From positions 79,468 to 143,467 of the forward strand of contig CANTUR010001086.1 in assembly GCA_947683625.1 (NCBI GenBank): 64,000 nucleotides of DNA. Direction: 5' to 3'. The DNA comes from Mallotus nudiflorus (taxonomy: Eukaryota; Streptophyta; Magnoliopsida; Malpighiales; Euphorbiaceae). Both the position numbers and the translations under genes were made by a program. Numbering within the stretch: position 1 is the stretch's first letter; each line of letters starts with the position of its first letter. Positions 63,599-64,000 of the stretch are shown here, piece by piece. The notes under the pieces were generated by a model that ran no database searches, was not told the DNA's origin, and saw only the letters and a list, made by a program, of their open reading frames with translations.

Positions 63599-64000
63599 CC
63601 AAACTGAAAAGTAAATAATTTTAATATACTAGGTCGAGCCCATTACAGAAGAAATGGAGTGTTTAAGCCTTTACAAAAGGCAACTGTGGACCAGGCCTTT
63701 GGCTCAAACAAAAATCCTATCTACTTAGCCCATATAAATTAAGAGATCCTAAATGGCTAAATACAGTAATTAGGAGTCCTAATCCAATAAGTTCATGTCT
63801 ACTTATGTTGATTAGGAGTCCTAATTTAAAAAATAATGTTAAACTATAATATACAAATATTTGATACTTTCAGCAATTTACAAAACATAATTCCCTTAAA
63901 TAGCAAAAATGTAGGGGAATTGACAATATCTCAAAATCAATATGTATTTGGATGGTTGTCTGATTCCATCAAAAAATTTTGCAATCATATTCAACAAGAA
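63599..64000. other. Right flank of the nest, no gene seen
   Basis: This resumes the DNA interrupted at 22831. The 15-base palindrome ATTAGGAGTCCTAAT occurs at 63769-63783 and 63811-63825. No reading frame of note. Confidence 0.6.

Overview
The window is nuclear DNA of a flowering plant, most likely a dicot. It is strongly AT-rich, holds one intron-containing gene of a plant family (STICHEL-like), and is otherwise built from three plant Ty3/gypsy lineages (Tat, Athila and Tekay/Del-type chromovirus). The species cannot be named from the sequence alone.

Layout. (1) 1-3300: the 5' part of a STICHEL-like AAA-ATPase gene on the minus strand, running off the left edge. (2) 3300-5900: AT-rich intergenic DNA with a GC-richer patch at 5109-5700. 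(3) 5906-15624: a decayed Tat-lineage element on the plus strand, bounded by the 5-bp duplication AGAAG. It has 385/397-bp LTRs, gag, protease-RT, two RNase H regions, integrase, an antisense accessory gene with a spliceosomal-type intron, and a 106-bp tandem repeat before the 3' LTR. (4) 15630-22831: AT-rich DNA with two small retroposons (one tRNA-derived SINE and one 82-bp insert between perfect 17-bp duplications) and two arrays of the same ~22-bp repeat about 5.3 kb apart. (5) 22832-63598: one nest of retrotransposons. (6) 63599-64000: flanking DNA without a gene.

The nest can be unwound using target-site duplications read directly from the sequence. Element D (Athila-like, minus strand, 22837-63593, duplication AACAT) came first. 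Its 5' LTR was hit twice: by A (plus strand, now a solo LTR, 31867-59288, duplication TATGG) and by E (minus-strand solo LTR, 59891-63137, duplication ATGGC/ATGGT). B (plus strand, 32647-55874, duplication TATAT) inserted into A. C (minus strand, 41810-53290, duplication TATAT) inserted into the 3' LTR of B. A, B, C and E are related Tekay/Del-type elements with 3.2-4.2 kb LTRs; C is the youngest by LTR similarity and keeps a nearly readable gag-pol.

No element looks autonomous. Many breaks are of the C-to-T or G-to-A kind (CAG, CGA or TGG to stop; catalytic Asp to Asn), as expected for long-methylated DNA. The most interesting signals are in the long LTRs of A, B, C and E: a stem-loop whose two arms differ between subfamilies yet still pair, and alternating GC-richer blocks and AT-rich stretches bounded by splice-site-like sequences, which suggests a multi-exon leader encoded in the LTR. 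The antisense gene in the Tat element is the second candidate of note.
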